This document shows, piece after piece, positions 1 through 7,979 of a DNA stretch of 64,000 nucleotides. The notes under the pieces were generated by a model. It searched no databases. It saw only the letters and a list, made by a program, of their open reading frames with translations, and was not told where the DNA came from. The number at the start of each line of letters is the position of its first letter. The first letter of the stretch is position 1. The position numbers were made by a program, and so were the translations under genes. The DNA lies in the NCBI GenBank assembly GCA_025357945.1, contig JANYLJ010000054.1, positions 62,001-126,000 of the forward strand, in the 5' to 3' direction. Source of the stretch: Gemmatimonadota bacterium. GTDB taxonomy: Bacteria; Gemmatimonadota; Gemmatimonadetes; Gemmatimonadales; GWC2-71-9.

Positions 1-363
1 ATATCCGCCACCATGCCGGAGAAAGAATGCGAGCTTGAGTGCGGGATTGTCGAAGATCGCGAAAAACCGATCGCCGCGCAGTTCGACTTCGCTTTCGTCG
101 CGGAGCGGAAACGGCAGCAAGTCCATTGCGCCGCTGCCGCCGACGCGAAGCACAATTCGGGACACCTGGGTGAGTGTGGTGCCGGGCAACGGATCTTGCG
201 AGATGACGGCCCCGCCGGGCTCGCCCGGTCCGGCGCACTCCAGAACGATATGGCCAAAGTCGATCCCGAGCCGGAGCAGCGTGAGCAGCGCGGAATCGAC
301 GCGATGCCGGACGCTCCGCCTGATCCCGGCCAAGTCCGGCATGAGCACCAGTGGCTCAGCCAT
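1..363 (-). CDS. Baseplate-associated protein with N-terminal PASTA-like domain (partial)
   Basis: The frame is open from an ATG at 363 to the left edge, so only the first 121 residues are visible. Residues about 5-75 read as a PASTA-like domain: an MPDLAGI opening, a helix, then the pattern AVISQDPLPGTTL followed by a short strand (IVLRVG). PASTA domains are best known as muropeptide-binding modules in Ser/Thr kinases and penicillin-binding proteins. The rest (from LLPFPLRDESEVELRG) is not recognised. Its ATG overlaps the end of the TssF-like gene by 8 bases, which implies translational coupling. By position it could be TssG or another wedge or adaptor protein, but the visible residues do not prove that. 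Confidence 0.6.
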   Translation of the reverse strand, partial: MAEPLVLMPDLAGIRRSVRHRVDSALLTLLRLGIDFGHIVLECAGPGEPGGAVISQDPLPGTTLTQVSRIVLRVGGSGAMDLLPFPLRDESEVELRGDRFFAIFDNPALKLAFFLRHGGGY

Positions 364-2068
364 CGGCCACCACCGTTACCACGACCTCGAACCCCAGCAC
401 GGCCCGCTCCTGCAAGTGCCGCGTGAGCTGGGCTTCGAGACGCGGCAACTCCGCCTCTGCGTCGGCGAAGTCGGCCGGATCCACCGACGCCGTGACCGAC
501 TGACCTTGACGCGAGCGCCCCGCGGCAACCGACGTGATCGGCACAACACGGACGCAACGGACTCGGGGCTCAAAGGCGCGGACCGCAATCTCGGCGTCCG
601 CCGCGGTGACCACCCGTTCACGGGTACGGACCAACTCCGCGAACCGCATCTTCGCTGGTGCGTATTCCGGTGGCGCCGTGCCGCCGCGCGACGGGACAAG
701 GTTGGTCACTTTCGCGCCAACGTTGGCGAGCGACGCACCGATCTGGTTGATGGCACCGGGGTCGATCCCGTTGGCGCCTGTCCCATCGCAGTAGACCAGC
801 CGGACCATTGCATACGTATCAAAGCGACCAGTTGCGTTCTGGGCCGGGCGCATGTCCATGCGACGGTCGCGATAGCGCCACCGTCCGACTCCGACGGGAA
901 CGTCGAGTGCGGCGTCGGGGGCATACGCCGCACCCTGCTCCCCCGTGATTCCGAGCACGCCCATCAGGAACCGCCCCTTCCGGCCCTCCGGCTCCAATGT
1001 CACGACACTGCCCATTCGATCGAAAGGCACCTGTTCCGCGACGATCTCCATGTTCGACACCGTAACCGCGTTCACCGCGATGCGCTGCACCGCGCTCGCA
1101 ACGCCGCCGAGACCCGGGGCCAGCGGCACGTGCAACCAAACAAGTTTCTGGCTCAGCCCCCTGACCTGTTCGGGTGGCAGCAACGCCGGCATGCTCGCCG
1201 CGATCGCATCGGGCACGCCAGTTCGCCAGCGACGATCGACCGGTACCGGCGGAAACACGAACACTTGTTCGCCATATGGCCCGCCGGCGAGATCGGCGAG
1301 GTTCGCGATCGACTCGCTGACGCCAGCGGGAGTGACCTCGTCGAGCCACTCCAGTCGGCGCACACCACCCCTGCCTCGGCGCGCGCGCAGTGTACCATGT
1401 TCGTTTGCCGCACCCCGCTCGTCGAGCAGATGCCACGGACTCTGTTCAAGGGCGCGCGCCAGCGGGCCGCCGAGCGGCAGGGTGTCGATCATCAGGCCGA
1501 GCCCGCCCAGATGCGACCCATCGGGATCGAATGCCAGGAAGAGCGCCGGCGGCGAATCTCCCAGGGACAGCGCTGCAGTCGACGGCAGCATCAGCGCACC
1601 ATCGCGCAAGGGACGCGCACCAGCGATGGTCGTCAACCGACCGGACTCGTACACGGCCGCGAATCGCAATTCTGTCGGCGCCAGCTCGATCGACTCGTCG
1701 GGAACGAAGTCGAAGCGTTCGCCCGAACGCGCAGTACCCACAAGTTCCGTTTCGAGCGGCAACCGTTCCCGCTGCACGATCCCGCTGAAGGCCACGACCG
1801 ACTGCGCCGGGTGGGCGAGCCGAGGCGGCATGCCGAGACCGGCGAGCAGGTCATCGAGCACGCCAAGCGGGAACGCCTGTTCGGCTTCCTGGTACAATCG
1901 CCCGATCTGGGTGGCAAAGGTGTGAAAGAGTGTGGCAAGTACTGGATCTGGCTGGGCCTGTGTGCCGTAGCGCTGCTGCAGCGCCACGTCGAACTCTCGC
2001 CGAAGCTCGGCCGCGATTTCGCCAGCATCGCGGGCCGTCGAACCCAGGACCGAGGACGTCTTCGCCAT
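356..2068 (-). CDS. tssF: TssF-like / baseplate J-like protein
   Basis: This 570-residue protein is close to the usual TssF length (about 590-620). The N-terminus has the TssF arrangement: a helix, then DPVLATLFHTFATQIGRLY, then LLAGLGMPPRLAHPAQSVV, which matches the family pattern in which a DP motif precedes a long helix and a proline-rich turn. The C-terminal third has RERVVTAADAEIAVRAFEPR, which resembles the conserved end of baseplate-J/gp6 proteins. TssF is the baseplate wedge subunit that joins sheath, tube and spike in a contractile injection machine. Its start overlaps the vgrG stop by one base (TGATG). A J-like protein of an extracellular contractile system is the main alternative, but the split sheath genes nearby favour T6SS. 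Confidence 0.72.
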   Translation of the reverse strand: MAKTSSVLGSTARDAGEIAAELRREFDVALQQRYGTQAQPDPVLATLFHTFATQIGRLYQEAEQAFPLGVLDDLLAGLGMPPRLAHPAQSVVAFSGIVQRERLPLETELVGTARSGERFDFVPDESIELAPTELRFAAVYESGRLTTIAGARPLRDGALMLPSTAALSLGDSPPALFLAFDPDGSHLGGLGLMIDTLPLGGPLARALEQSPWHLLDERGAANEHGTLRARRGRGGVRRLEWLDEVTPAGVSESIANLADLAGGPYGEQVFVFPPVPVDRRWRTGVPDAIAASMPALLPPEQVRGLSQKLVWLHVPLAPGLGGVASAVQRIAVNAVTVSNMEIVAEQVPFDRMGSVVTLEPEGRKGRFLMGVLGITGEQGAAYAPDAALDVPVGVGRWRYRDRRMDMRPAQNATGRFDTYAMVRLVYCDGTGANGIDPGAINQIGASLANVGAKVTNLVPSRGGTAPPEYAPAKMRFAELVRTRERVVTAADAEIAVRAFEPRVRCVRVVPITSVAAGRSRQGQSVTASVDPADFADAEAELPRLEAQLTRHLQERAVLGFEVVVTVVADG

Positions 2069-3987
2069 CAGGATGCGCTGGGCGGCGGGTCTTGATCGCT
2101 GTCGAACTTGGGCGTCGCGGGCGGCACGTCACGCTTGGCCCATGTGGTGGCCAGCTCACCGGGGAGTCGAGGCGGCGGCGTTTTCAGCGGGAGCTCCGGT
2201 GGCACCACGGGCGGATTGAGTTGCACCATTCCACCCGTGACCACCGCCATGGCGCCGCCATCGAATACGCCCAGCACGCCGGCGAGCCGCGCTGAGTCCA
2301 TGGTCAGCGAAAGTTTCGAGCTGCCACCCGTCATTATGGACGCCAGCGAACCGTTGTGCTTCATGAGCCCGTCGGCCGAGTGGTCCATTCGTCCGCTCAC
2401 CGTGACCGTCTCGTCGCCGCCGATCTGGCGCTTCACGCCGCCGCTGATGGCTTCGTGCAACGAGGCGGCGCGCAGCTGGATCTGCCCCTTGGCCTCGAGC
2501 ACGAGATCGCCTTCGGAATGCAGCGTGACGCGCGGCTTGCCGTCCGCCGTACTTGACATCTGCAGCATGCACTTCCCTTCCGGCGTGTACAACTCGATCC
2601 AGCCGTCGTCGTGCAAGGCGAGGACATTGCCGTTCTTGGTGACGATCTGCTTCGGTTCTATGCCCGGGCACTTGTCCTTGGGATTCCACAGCGAGCCAAG
2701 AACGTAGGGATGCTCGGGATCGCCCTGCGCAAAGTCCACCAGCACCTCATCGCCCGGCTCCGGGACAAAGACGATTCCTCGCTGATTGCCGGTAAATGGT
2801 GACATGAGTCGAGCGAGGATCGCGGAACTCTCCCCGAGCGGCATGCTTGCCGCTAGTCGAACGCGAAGCAGGCCTTTCGCGAGCACTTCTGGCTTCGTCT
2901 CCTGCACCTCCGCGAGAAACGGCCCCGGGACAATCGGCCGCGGCGGTTGGCTGCCGTTGCTGAAGTTCTTCCAGGGGCTCGCCGTGAACCGATTGCGATA
3001 CTCAGCAGCATTCCAGAGATGCGTCAGCTCGAATAACCCGAACACGCCGACCGACCCGGCCAGCGGAAACTCGGTTCCCTCGATCGTCTGAATCGTCTCG
3101 CCAAGCCGAAGCTGGAAATCACGGGATTCGCCCGTGATGTTCACGGCGCTACCCAGCCTCCGCTCACTCTCCCGCTGCAACGCGGAACGGAACTCGGCCT
3201 TCGTAACCGCGCGCGAATCCCACAGGACGTAGTTCGGGTCCGTCTTGTTCGCGAATGTGGACGCCGCCTGTTTCACCGCACCGGCCAACGCGATCGCGCC
3301 GGTGATCGATGGCTCCTTGTGCTGGTCGTGAAAGCGATAGTCCGACTTGGTGCCCGAGTCGAACGCACCGCCCTGGAACCGATGATTCACCAGCTCGCTG
3401 GAAGCCCGGATCGCCAGCAGTGCCGCCCCCCATACCAGCTCGCGCCGGTTCTCATCGACGAACTCCGACCGAACTTCAACCTTGCCGTTGCGTTCGATCA
3501 CAAAGCAACCGCGGCCGTCTGCCATCCGCCGCAGAAACTCAAGCCACGAGCCGCCGAACAGTCGGTATCCCCAGTCGGGCTCGGGAAACCTCGGTTCGCC
3601 GACCACTACGGCGCCGAACGCCGCGATCACCGAATCCCAGTCGACGTGCCGGATCATCGGCTCGGTCCGGTGCTCCAGCGCGAGCAGCAGGGGGCTCGCG
3701 GCGCGGACCTCGTACCGTGAACCGCCGCGCAATTGATGGTCCTGCGTGCCGCCGGTCATCACACCTTCGAACAGGACGGCCTTGGCACTGCCATCCTCGC
3801 GGGCGATCTCAACCGACAACTGGCCGTGAAAGTCCTGGAGCGCATCGGCGTGATTGGTGTCGAGGTCGAAGCGCACGATGCAACGGTGCGGCTCGCCGAA
3901 TTTCGAGATCACCTCGAGGTGCTCGATCTCGCGGTTGCGCAGCAGCAGGTGGCCGCCACCGAGACTGGCCGTAATCAGTACGCTCAT
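2068..3987 (-). CDS. vgrG: VgrG-type spike protein
   Basis: VgrG forms the trimeric spike under the PAAR tip in T6SS. The protein has 639 residues. Residues about 1-350 are the gp27-like base, with LLLALEHRTEP and the WLEFLRRMADGRGCFVIER segment typical of VgrG/late control protein D. Residues about 360-450 are the gp5 OB-fold, shown by VPEPGDEVLVDFAQGDPEHP and YVLGSLWNPKD. Residues about 470-570 carry short alternating strands (LHSEGDLVLEAKGQIQLRA) expected of the C-terminal beta-needle. A proline-rich tail of about 40 residues closes the protein, and no toxin domain is seen. It lies 25 bases after the gp25-like gene and overlaps the TssF-like gene by one base, so it belongs to the same transcript. 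Confidence 0.88.
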   Translation of the reverse strand: MSVLITASLGGGHLLLRNREIEHLEVISKFGEPHRCIVRFDLDTNHADALQDFHGQLSVEIAREDGSAKAVLFEGVMTGGTQDHQLRGGSRYEVRAASPLLLALEHRTEPMIRHVDWDSVIAAFGAVVVGEPRFPEPDWGYRLFGGSWLEFLRRMADGRGCFVIERNGKVEVRSEFVDENRRELVWGAALLAIRASSELVNHRFQGGAFDSGTKSDYRFHDQHKEPSITGAIALAGAVKQAASTFANKTDPNYVLWDSRAVTKAEFRSALQRESERRLGSAVNITGESRDFQLRLGETIQTIEGTEFPLAGSVGVFGLFELTHLWNAAEYRNRFTASPWKNFSNGSQPPRPIVPGPFLAEVQETKPEVLAKGLLRVRLAASMPLGESSAILARLMSPFTGNQRGIVFVPEPGDEVLVDFAQGDPEHPYVLGSLWNPKDKCPGIEPKQIVTKNGNVLALHDDGWIELYTPEGKCMLQMSSTADGKPRVTLHSEGDLVLEAKGQIQLRAASLHEAISGGVKRQIGGDETVTVSGRMDHSADGLMKHNGSLASIMTGGSSKLSLTMDSARLAGVLGVFDGGAMAVVTGGMVQLNPPVVPPELPLKTPPPRLPGELATTWAKRDVPPATPKFDSDQDPPPSAS

Positions 3988-4012
3988 TGCCGGCCGCTCC
4001 CGTTCCGAGGCG

Positions 4013-4378
4013 TCACGTGGTTACGGCGGCGGACACCGGCCGGGCGTCATCGCCGACCAGCAGCGTGACATCAAAACGCCGCTCGCCATAGGCGGCGCCG
4101 CGGACACTGCGCACTTGCTGCACCCGGGCCCATGTGACGCCAAGTTGCCGCAGGGCCTCATTCAGTGCATCGGTGAGCGACGCCTGATCTTCAACATCCG
4201 CGTTGACCGCGAGGAATCGCTCGTGCAGGCCGAACCAGGGGGCGTGCGGCCAGTTGCCACTGGTCGTGGCAACCATGGCCCGGATCAGGCCCAGCACCGC
4301 GTCGGTGCCAGCCGCGCGCGCGAACTGGCCGTCAGGAGTGATACAGAGCGGCAGGGCCAGCGCGCGCACGTCCTCCAT
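4013..4378 (-). CDS. tssE: gp25/TssE-like baseplate protein
   Basis: A 121-residue protein of the size and pattern of gp25-like (lysozyme-fold) baseplate subunits. A helix with AVLGLIRAMVATTSGNWP is followed by a PWFGL segment in the position of the conserved fDpdfGl motif, then a central helix, and the strand pair RVQQVRSVRGAAYGERRFDVTLLV. TssE/gp25 joins the wedge to the first sheath ring. It starts 6 bases after the tube gene and precedes vgrG, an order seen in many contractile injection operons. The sequence is divergent, so the call rests on pattern, length and context together. Confidence 0.65.
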   Translation of the reverse strand: MEDVRALALPLCITPDGQFARAAGTDAVLGLIRAMVATTSGNWPHAPWFGLHERFLAVNADVEDQASLTDALNEALRQLGVTWARVQQVRSVRGAAYGERRFDVTLLVGDDARPVSAAVTT

Positions 4379-4384
4379 GAAATG

Positions 4385-4864
4385 CTACTTGGTGAACTTG
4401 TGCTTGGACACGTTCGTCTCGTCGAGCACCGTCGCCAGTTCCAGGTAGAGCAGATTGGTGAAGCTGTTCGACGCGGTGGCGTTCGCGGCGATCTCTCCCA
4501 TGCCGCCACCACCCATCGGCGGCATCGACACCTTGGGGTTACTGAACTGGAACACCGAAATCCAACCCATGAACTCGATGTTGGCCAGTACCTTGTCGCT
4601 GTCATCGAGATAGTAGGTGATCGACACCTTGTGCAGCGGATCCTTGCTCTCGGTCGCCATCTTCCACAGTTCGATCTGGTTCGCCTGAGAAAGGTTGTCG
4701 ACGTGCGCGGCATCCACCCAGACGTACGCCCGCCCGGCCAGTGACTCACCGACACGCCGGCCGACATTGTTCGCCGCACGGCTGAGGGCGTACTTGACCT
4801 CCATCGGGAAACACTTGATGCTGTCGATCTCGAGCATCACCCGCTTGTACGTTGCGCCTGCCAT
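4385..4864 (-). CDS. hcp: Hcp/TssD-like tube protein
   Basis: A 159-residue protein with a beta-barrel-like pattern resembling the TssD tube family of non-proteobacterial systems: an opening strand with MLEIDSIKCFPMEVKYALSR, a GRRVGESLAGRAYVWVDA turn, the helix ANQIELWKMATE, and paired strands KVSITYYLDDSDKVLANIEF. Hcp/TssD hexamers stack into the inner tube fired through the sheath. A glycine/methionine-rich loop (SMPPMGGGGMGE) before the last helix is unusual for short Hcp proteins. A strong ribosome-binding site (GAGGAGG) lies just upstream of the ATG at 4864. It sits between the sheath genes and the gp25-like gene. Confidence 0.72.
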   Translation of the reverse strand: MAGATYKRVMLEIDSIKCFPMEVKYALSRAANNVGRRVGESLAGRAYVWVDAAHVDNLSQANQIELWKMATESKDPLHKVSITYYLDDSDKVLANIEFMGWISVFQFSNPKVSMPPMGGGGMGEIAANATASNSFTNLLYLELATVLDETNVSKHKFTK

Positions 4865-4915
4865 GCCGCCTCCTCGAACGGTGGAGTATGAGTCCTGCCA
4901 ATCCTGTACTGACCG

Positions 4916-5233
4916 CTAACGACCGAACAACCGGCCCAGCCGATGCATCAATCCGAGTGCCGGCACCGCCGATTCCGGCGTCGCGACGACCGGCGGCGCG
5001 GCGGGATCAACCGGGGCCGCCGCTTCGCGCTCGACAAATGCCGGATCACGTTCGCCAGCGTCGGCTGGCCGCCCCCGGGCGCTGATATTGATCCGCGACA
5101 TCCGGGTCTTGTCGCCGCGGGCAAGATGGCCGTCGGCGCCAAGGTCCCGGTCCACGGTGATCCGGTTTCGTTCGTGGCTCGTGAAGCGAAGATCCGTCGG
5201 CTGTGCGTCGTCTGCCGCCCCGGGGTCGATCAT
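4916..5233 (-). CDS. Small protein of unknown function in the injection operon
   Basis: A 105-residue, hydrophilic, low-complexity protein. Its ATG at 5233 overlaps the tssC stop by one base (TGATG), and it ends 51 bases before the tube-gene ATG, so it is translated as part of the operon. The N-terminal half is charged and probably disordered. The middle is proline/alanine-rich (AAAPVDPAAPPVVATPE) and the C-terminus is a short basic amphipathic helix (LGLMHRLGRLFGR). I recognise no family. Its position between sheath and tube genes suggests an assembly factor, a tube-sheath adaptor or a chaperone, but this is only context. Confidence 0.55.
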   Translation of the reverse strand: MIDPGAADDAQPTDLRFTSHERNRITVDRDLGADGHLARGDKTRMSRINISARGRPADAGERDPAFVEREAAAPVDPAAPPVVATPESAVPALGLMHRLGRLFGR

Positions 5234-6585
5234 CAGCCCTCTTTCTTGTCCGCCGACGGGAACTTCGGTGTATCGATCGTGAGGTTGAAAGTTTCGGCCG
5301 GACCGACCGGAAGTACCTCGAGACCGATGTCGAGCACGCCCATGGCGAACTTGTCCTCGTCCATGTCGATGTCAAGCGTGTAGTTGTAGATCGTACCTTT
5401 CTTCTTCTCGTCCTCGAGGAAGTCCTCGATCGGACCGCGGACTTGTTCCTTGACGAGGTCGCGAGTGAGCCGCTGCTCCGCGACGCGCCGGAGGTACACC
5501 GCCATGCGCCGCTCCAGATACCGCAGCACCCGATAGGACGTGAAGAACTTGAGCACCCCCTTGGGGTCCTCAGCCTGCGAGCGACTGCCGACGAAGCACA
5601 GGTCGTTGTCTTCGTTGCGAATGATGGTGACAATCTGCCGTTCCATCGACAGGTGCTCCATCTGGGAAATGCGCGGTTCGACGCGAGACTTCTCGACGCC
5701 GCGAATCTTGCCGAAGATCATGCCGACCGGCCCCTGCGCGATGCCCCCGCCGGTCGTCCGATCGGTGCGGGCCAGCGAGCCCGCGAACAGCATCGACGCC
5801 GGCCCATACAGGTCGGCGTTCTCGGAGTCGTCATCGGCCCGCTCGAACCAGTGCTTGTCGCGCAACTTCACGTAGCCCGCGACGACGACATCGGCAGCCG
5901 CCTTGTCCTCCGGCCGCTTGAGGAACTCGTACGCCCCGCCGTCGGTCCGGAACTGGTCGCTCAACGTGCGGAAACTCTGTTCGTCCTTGAGATCGCCGAT
6001 CAACAGCATGCCCCACTGGTTGGCAATGTCCTCGAGGCGCTTGCGCACGTTGTCCGGGATGTAGCCCGGGACCACCAGATTGCAGATGAACTGGCGGAAA
6101 TTGAACGAATCATTGCGACTCTGGATGAATTCATCGAGTGCAACGATGGTGGAACTGTCGACGTCCTTCGTAATCGCCTTGGTGTCAGCGTTGAAAATGA
6201 AGAATTCCACTGGCGGCCGCTGCACCGAATCCCGCACGTCCGCATTCTCGAAGAAGAGTTGCAGCTGGCGATAGGAGCGCTCCAATGGGCGGATCTTCTG
6301 GTACAGCTGCGCCAGAACGTCGTCGCGGGTCTTCTCCGCGGTCGCGATCGCCGCGTCGAGCTTCTTGAGCGCATGCGCGTAGTCGTCGCCCTCGGCCAAC
6401 AGCGCCGAAAAATTGGCGATGCGATCGAAAAATTGCGAGGCGGACTGCGCGGTGAAAATGTCCTTGAGCGCGGTCTTCGTCGGCGCCGGATGGATGACGT
6501 TGAAGATCTCCTCGATCGCCTTGGCCGCCGACCGGGTCCCAATGATGTCCTGGGCGGACTTGACCATCACCTTGTCGGCGCTCAT
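5233..6585 (-). CDS. tssC: T6SS contractile sheath large subunit TssC-like
   Basis: TssC (VipB) builds the contractile sheath with TssB. At 450 residues the protein is slightly shorter than the usual 490-500. Expected segments are present: the helical N-terminal region, a central FRQFICNLVVPGYI segment, the WGMLLIGDLKDEQSFRTL block, VEPRISQMEHLSMERQIV, and a C-terminal region with LKFFTSYRVLRYLERRMAVY. The final strands (YNYTLDIDMDEDKFAMGVLDIGLEVLP) match the C-terminal strand exchange that knits neighbouring subunits. The stop overlaps the next ATG by one base, and the start overlaps the tssB stop by 4 bases. Confidence 0.86.
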   Translation of the reverse strand: MSADKVMVKSAQDIIGTRSAAKAIEEIFNVIHPAPTKTALKDIFTAQSASQFFDRIANFSALLAEGDDYAHALKKLDAAIATAEKTRDDVLAQLYQKIRPLERSYRQLQLFFENADVRDSVQRPPVEFFIFNADTKAITKDVDSSTIVALDEFIQSRNDSFNFRQFICNLVVPGYIPDNVRKRLEDIANQWGMLLIGDLKDEQSFRTLSDQFRTDGGAYEFLKRPEDKAAADVVVAGYVKLRDKHWFERADDDSENADLYGPASMLFAGSLARTDRTTGGGIAQGPVGMIFGKIRGVEKSRVEPRISQMEHLSMERQIVTIIRNEDNDLCFVGSRSQAEDPKGVLKFFTSYRVLRYLERRMAVYLRRVAEQRLTRDLVKEQVRGPIEDFLEDEKKKGTIYNYTLDIDMDEDKFAMGVLDIGLEVLPVGPAETFNLTIDTPKFPSADKKEG

Positions 6586-7052
6586 GCCTCACCTCCGGCG
6601 ATCCGCTTGAGTTGTGCCTGCAGGTCGCCGAGGGCGCCGATGATCTCCTTGCGCTGCGCTTCGTTCTCCCAGGCCTTCTTGACCGTCAGCAGCGTGAACC
6701 GCTCGCGCATCCGGTGCAACAGGTCGATCTGACTCTGGAGATCCGCGATGTCATTGCGCTTGCCGGGCTCGCGCGAACGGATCTGCTTCGGATCGAAATC
6801 CTTCAGGCTCTTGAATTCGAGTTCGGCCACGAATTCGGTGCCTTCCTCGCCGACGTTGGCCTTGAAGTCGAACTTCGGCGCAAACGTACTGAACGCCTCG
6901 GCCAGACTGGAGACCTTGGTCGGAGCTTCGTCTTCGGCACATTCTTCGCCGACGCGTTCGAGCGTCATCGGCATGATCGTGGTCGTGGTTTCGGTCGGTA
7001 CTTCGCGTGGTGCCGCGCGAACGCCGGCTCGGGTGACCTTTACGACGGGCAT
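6582..7052 (-). CDS. tssB: T6SS contractile sheath small subunit TssB-like
   Basis: A 156-residue TssB (VipA) protein, the usual family length. The core pattern is FELEFKSLKDFDPKQI-like (FVAELEFKSLKDFDPKQIR), followed by a long helix with LLHRMRERFTLLTVKKAW, matching the TssB region that pairs with TssC. The N-terminal 50 residues are charged and variable. This is the first gene of the visible minus-strand operon. It has a strong ribosome-binding site (AGGAGAT) upstream of the ATG at 7052, and the promoter should lie in the 197-base gap (7053-7249) shared with the divergent broken LysM gene. Confidence 0.86.
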   Translation of the reverse strand: MPVVKVTRAGVRAAPREVPTETTTTIMPMTLERVGEECAEDEAPTKVSSLAEAFSTFAPKFDFKANVGEEGTEFVAELEFKSLKDFDPKQIRSREPGKRNDIADLQSQIDLLHRMRERFTLLTVKKAWENEAQRKEIIGALGDLQAQLKRIAGGEA

Positions 7053-7249
7053 GTCGAGATCTCCTGGCGTAACTTGAGGGGTCGGCCATCGATGGCCGAA
7101 GTATGGCTGGGGCGACAGTCCAGTCTACGCCCGAAGGCCTTGGCGGTCAACGGGTTGCCACGGTCGCGTGTTGACCGGTCGCGGTCCCGGGGTAGCTTCC
7201 CGGGGTACCGACCCCACGACACCCGACCCGCCGACCGCGAGCCAGCCGC
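7053..7249. other. Divergent intergenic region between injection operon and cargo module
   Basis: This 197-base gap separates tssB (minus) from the broken LysM gene (plus). Apart from the AGGAGAT ribosome-binding site next to the tssB start, I see no convincing promoter hexamers or palindromes. By position it must contain the promoter of the injection operon. Confidence 0.4.
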
Positions 7250-7979
7250 ATGGCGAAAACGCACGATGTGGTGCAGGGCGAGTACCTGTCGCTCACCGCC
7301 GCCCGCTACGGGTTCACCGATCACCTGGTGCTCTGGAACTTCCCCGCCAACGCAGCCGTCAAGCAGCTGCGCAAGAATCCCAACGTCCTGCTGCCGGGCG
7401 ACCGCGTTGTCATCCCCGACCGGGAGACCGGGCTCGTCTCAGCGCCGACGGGCCAGGTGAACCCGTTCGTGGCGAACGCAAGCGACTTCCTCGTGAATAG
7501 CGTCTTCGAGGATCCCAGCCGGCAGCCGCTGGCCACCCGCGCCGGGAACCTGACGGTCGGCGTGACGTCTCAGCGCGGTAACGGCTTCATCGTCCGCTGA
7601 CCCACACCCGCGACGACCGACAATCAGGGCAAGTTTCCAATCATCTTCCGGAATGCACTTGGGACCCGCGCGCTGCCGACCGATGGGGCGTTCGTGATGG
7701 ATCCGGCGGCCCCCCTCCCGCGCGCACCGTTCCGGTTCCTGGTCGGCAGCCTCGACCCCCTCGACACCCGCTCCGGCCAGCGCGCGCCTCAACAACCTCG
7801 GCTACTTCGCGGGATTCGGCGAACAGGACGATGATCAACTCGTCTGGGCAATCGAGGAATTCCAAAATGACGAGAAGCTGACGGAACGCGGCCTCACCGG
7901 CACGCGGGCCAAGGACCGACGGACGTTGAACCGACTCGGCCAGCGGCACGGCGACATGCTCCCCGGCGAGGAGCTCTAG
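7250..7979 (+). pseudogene. Broken LysM / peptidoglycan-binding domain protein
   Basis: The first 116 codons encode a LysM domain (HDVVQGEYLSLTAARYGFTD to LLPGDRVVIPDR). They closely resemble the starts of the intact proteins at 14417-15064 and 15943-16605. An in-frame TGA at 7598-7600 interrupts the frame. The same frame then continues with the middle domain to SLDPLDTRSGQ (about 7780). A frameshift there moves the peptidoglycan-binding domain (ARLNNLGYFAGFG, then AIEEFQNDEKL) into another frame, which ends at a TAG at 7977-7979. The intact paralogue has the same LDPV...SGQEARLNNLGY junction without interruption. At least two lesions are therefore present, and the gene is unlikely to make a full product. 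Confidence 0.75.

Noticed and set aside
35-2095. Long plus-strand open frame (686 codons) opposite the TssF-like gene
   Set aside because: It is a high-GC antisense shadow: the opposite strand encodes a baseplate protein with recognisable motifs, overlapping starts and coupling to its neighbours, while this frame is Arg/His/Pro-rich with no domain.
356-7052. Extracellular contractile injection (Afp/PVC/MAC-type) operon instead of T6SS
   Set aside because: Separate small and large sheath proteins (TssB and TssC types) and a VgrG with fused gp27/gp5 favour T6SS. Final subtype cannot be settled because TssJLM, TssK and ClpV are out of view.
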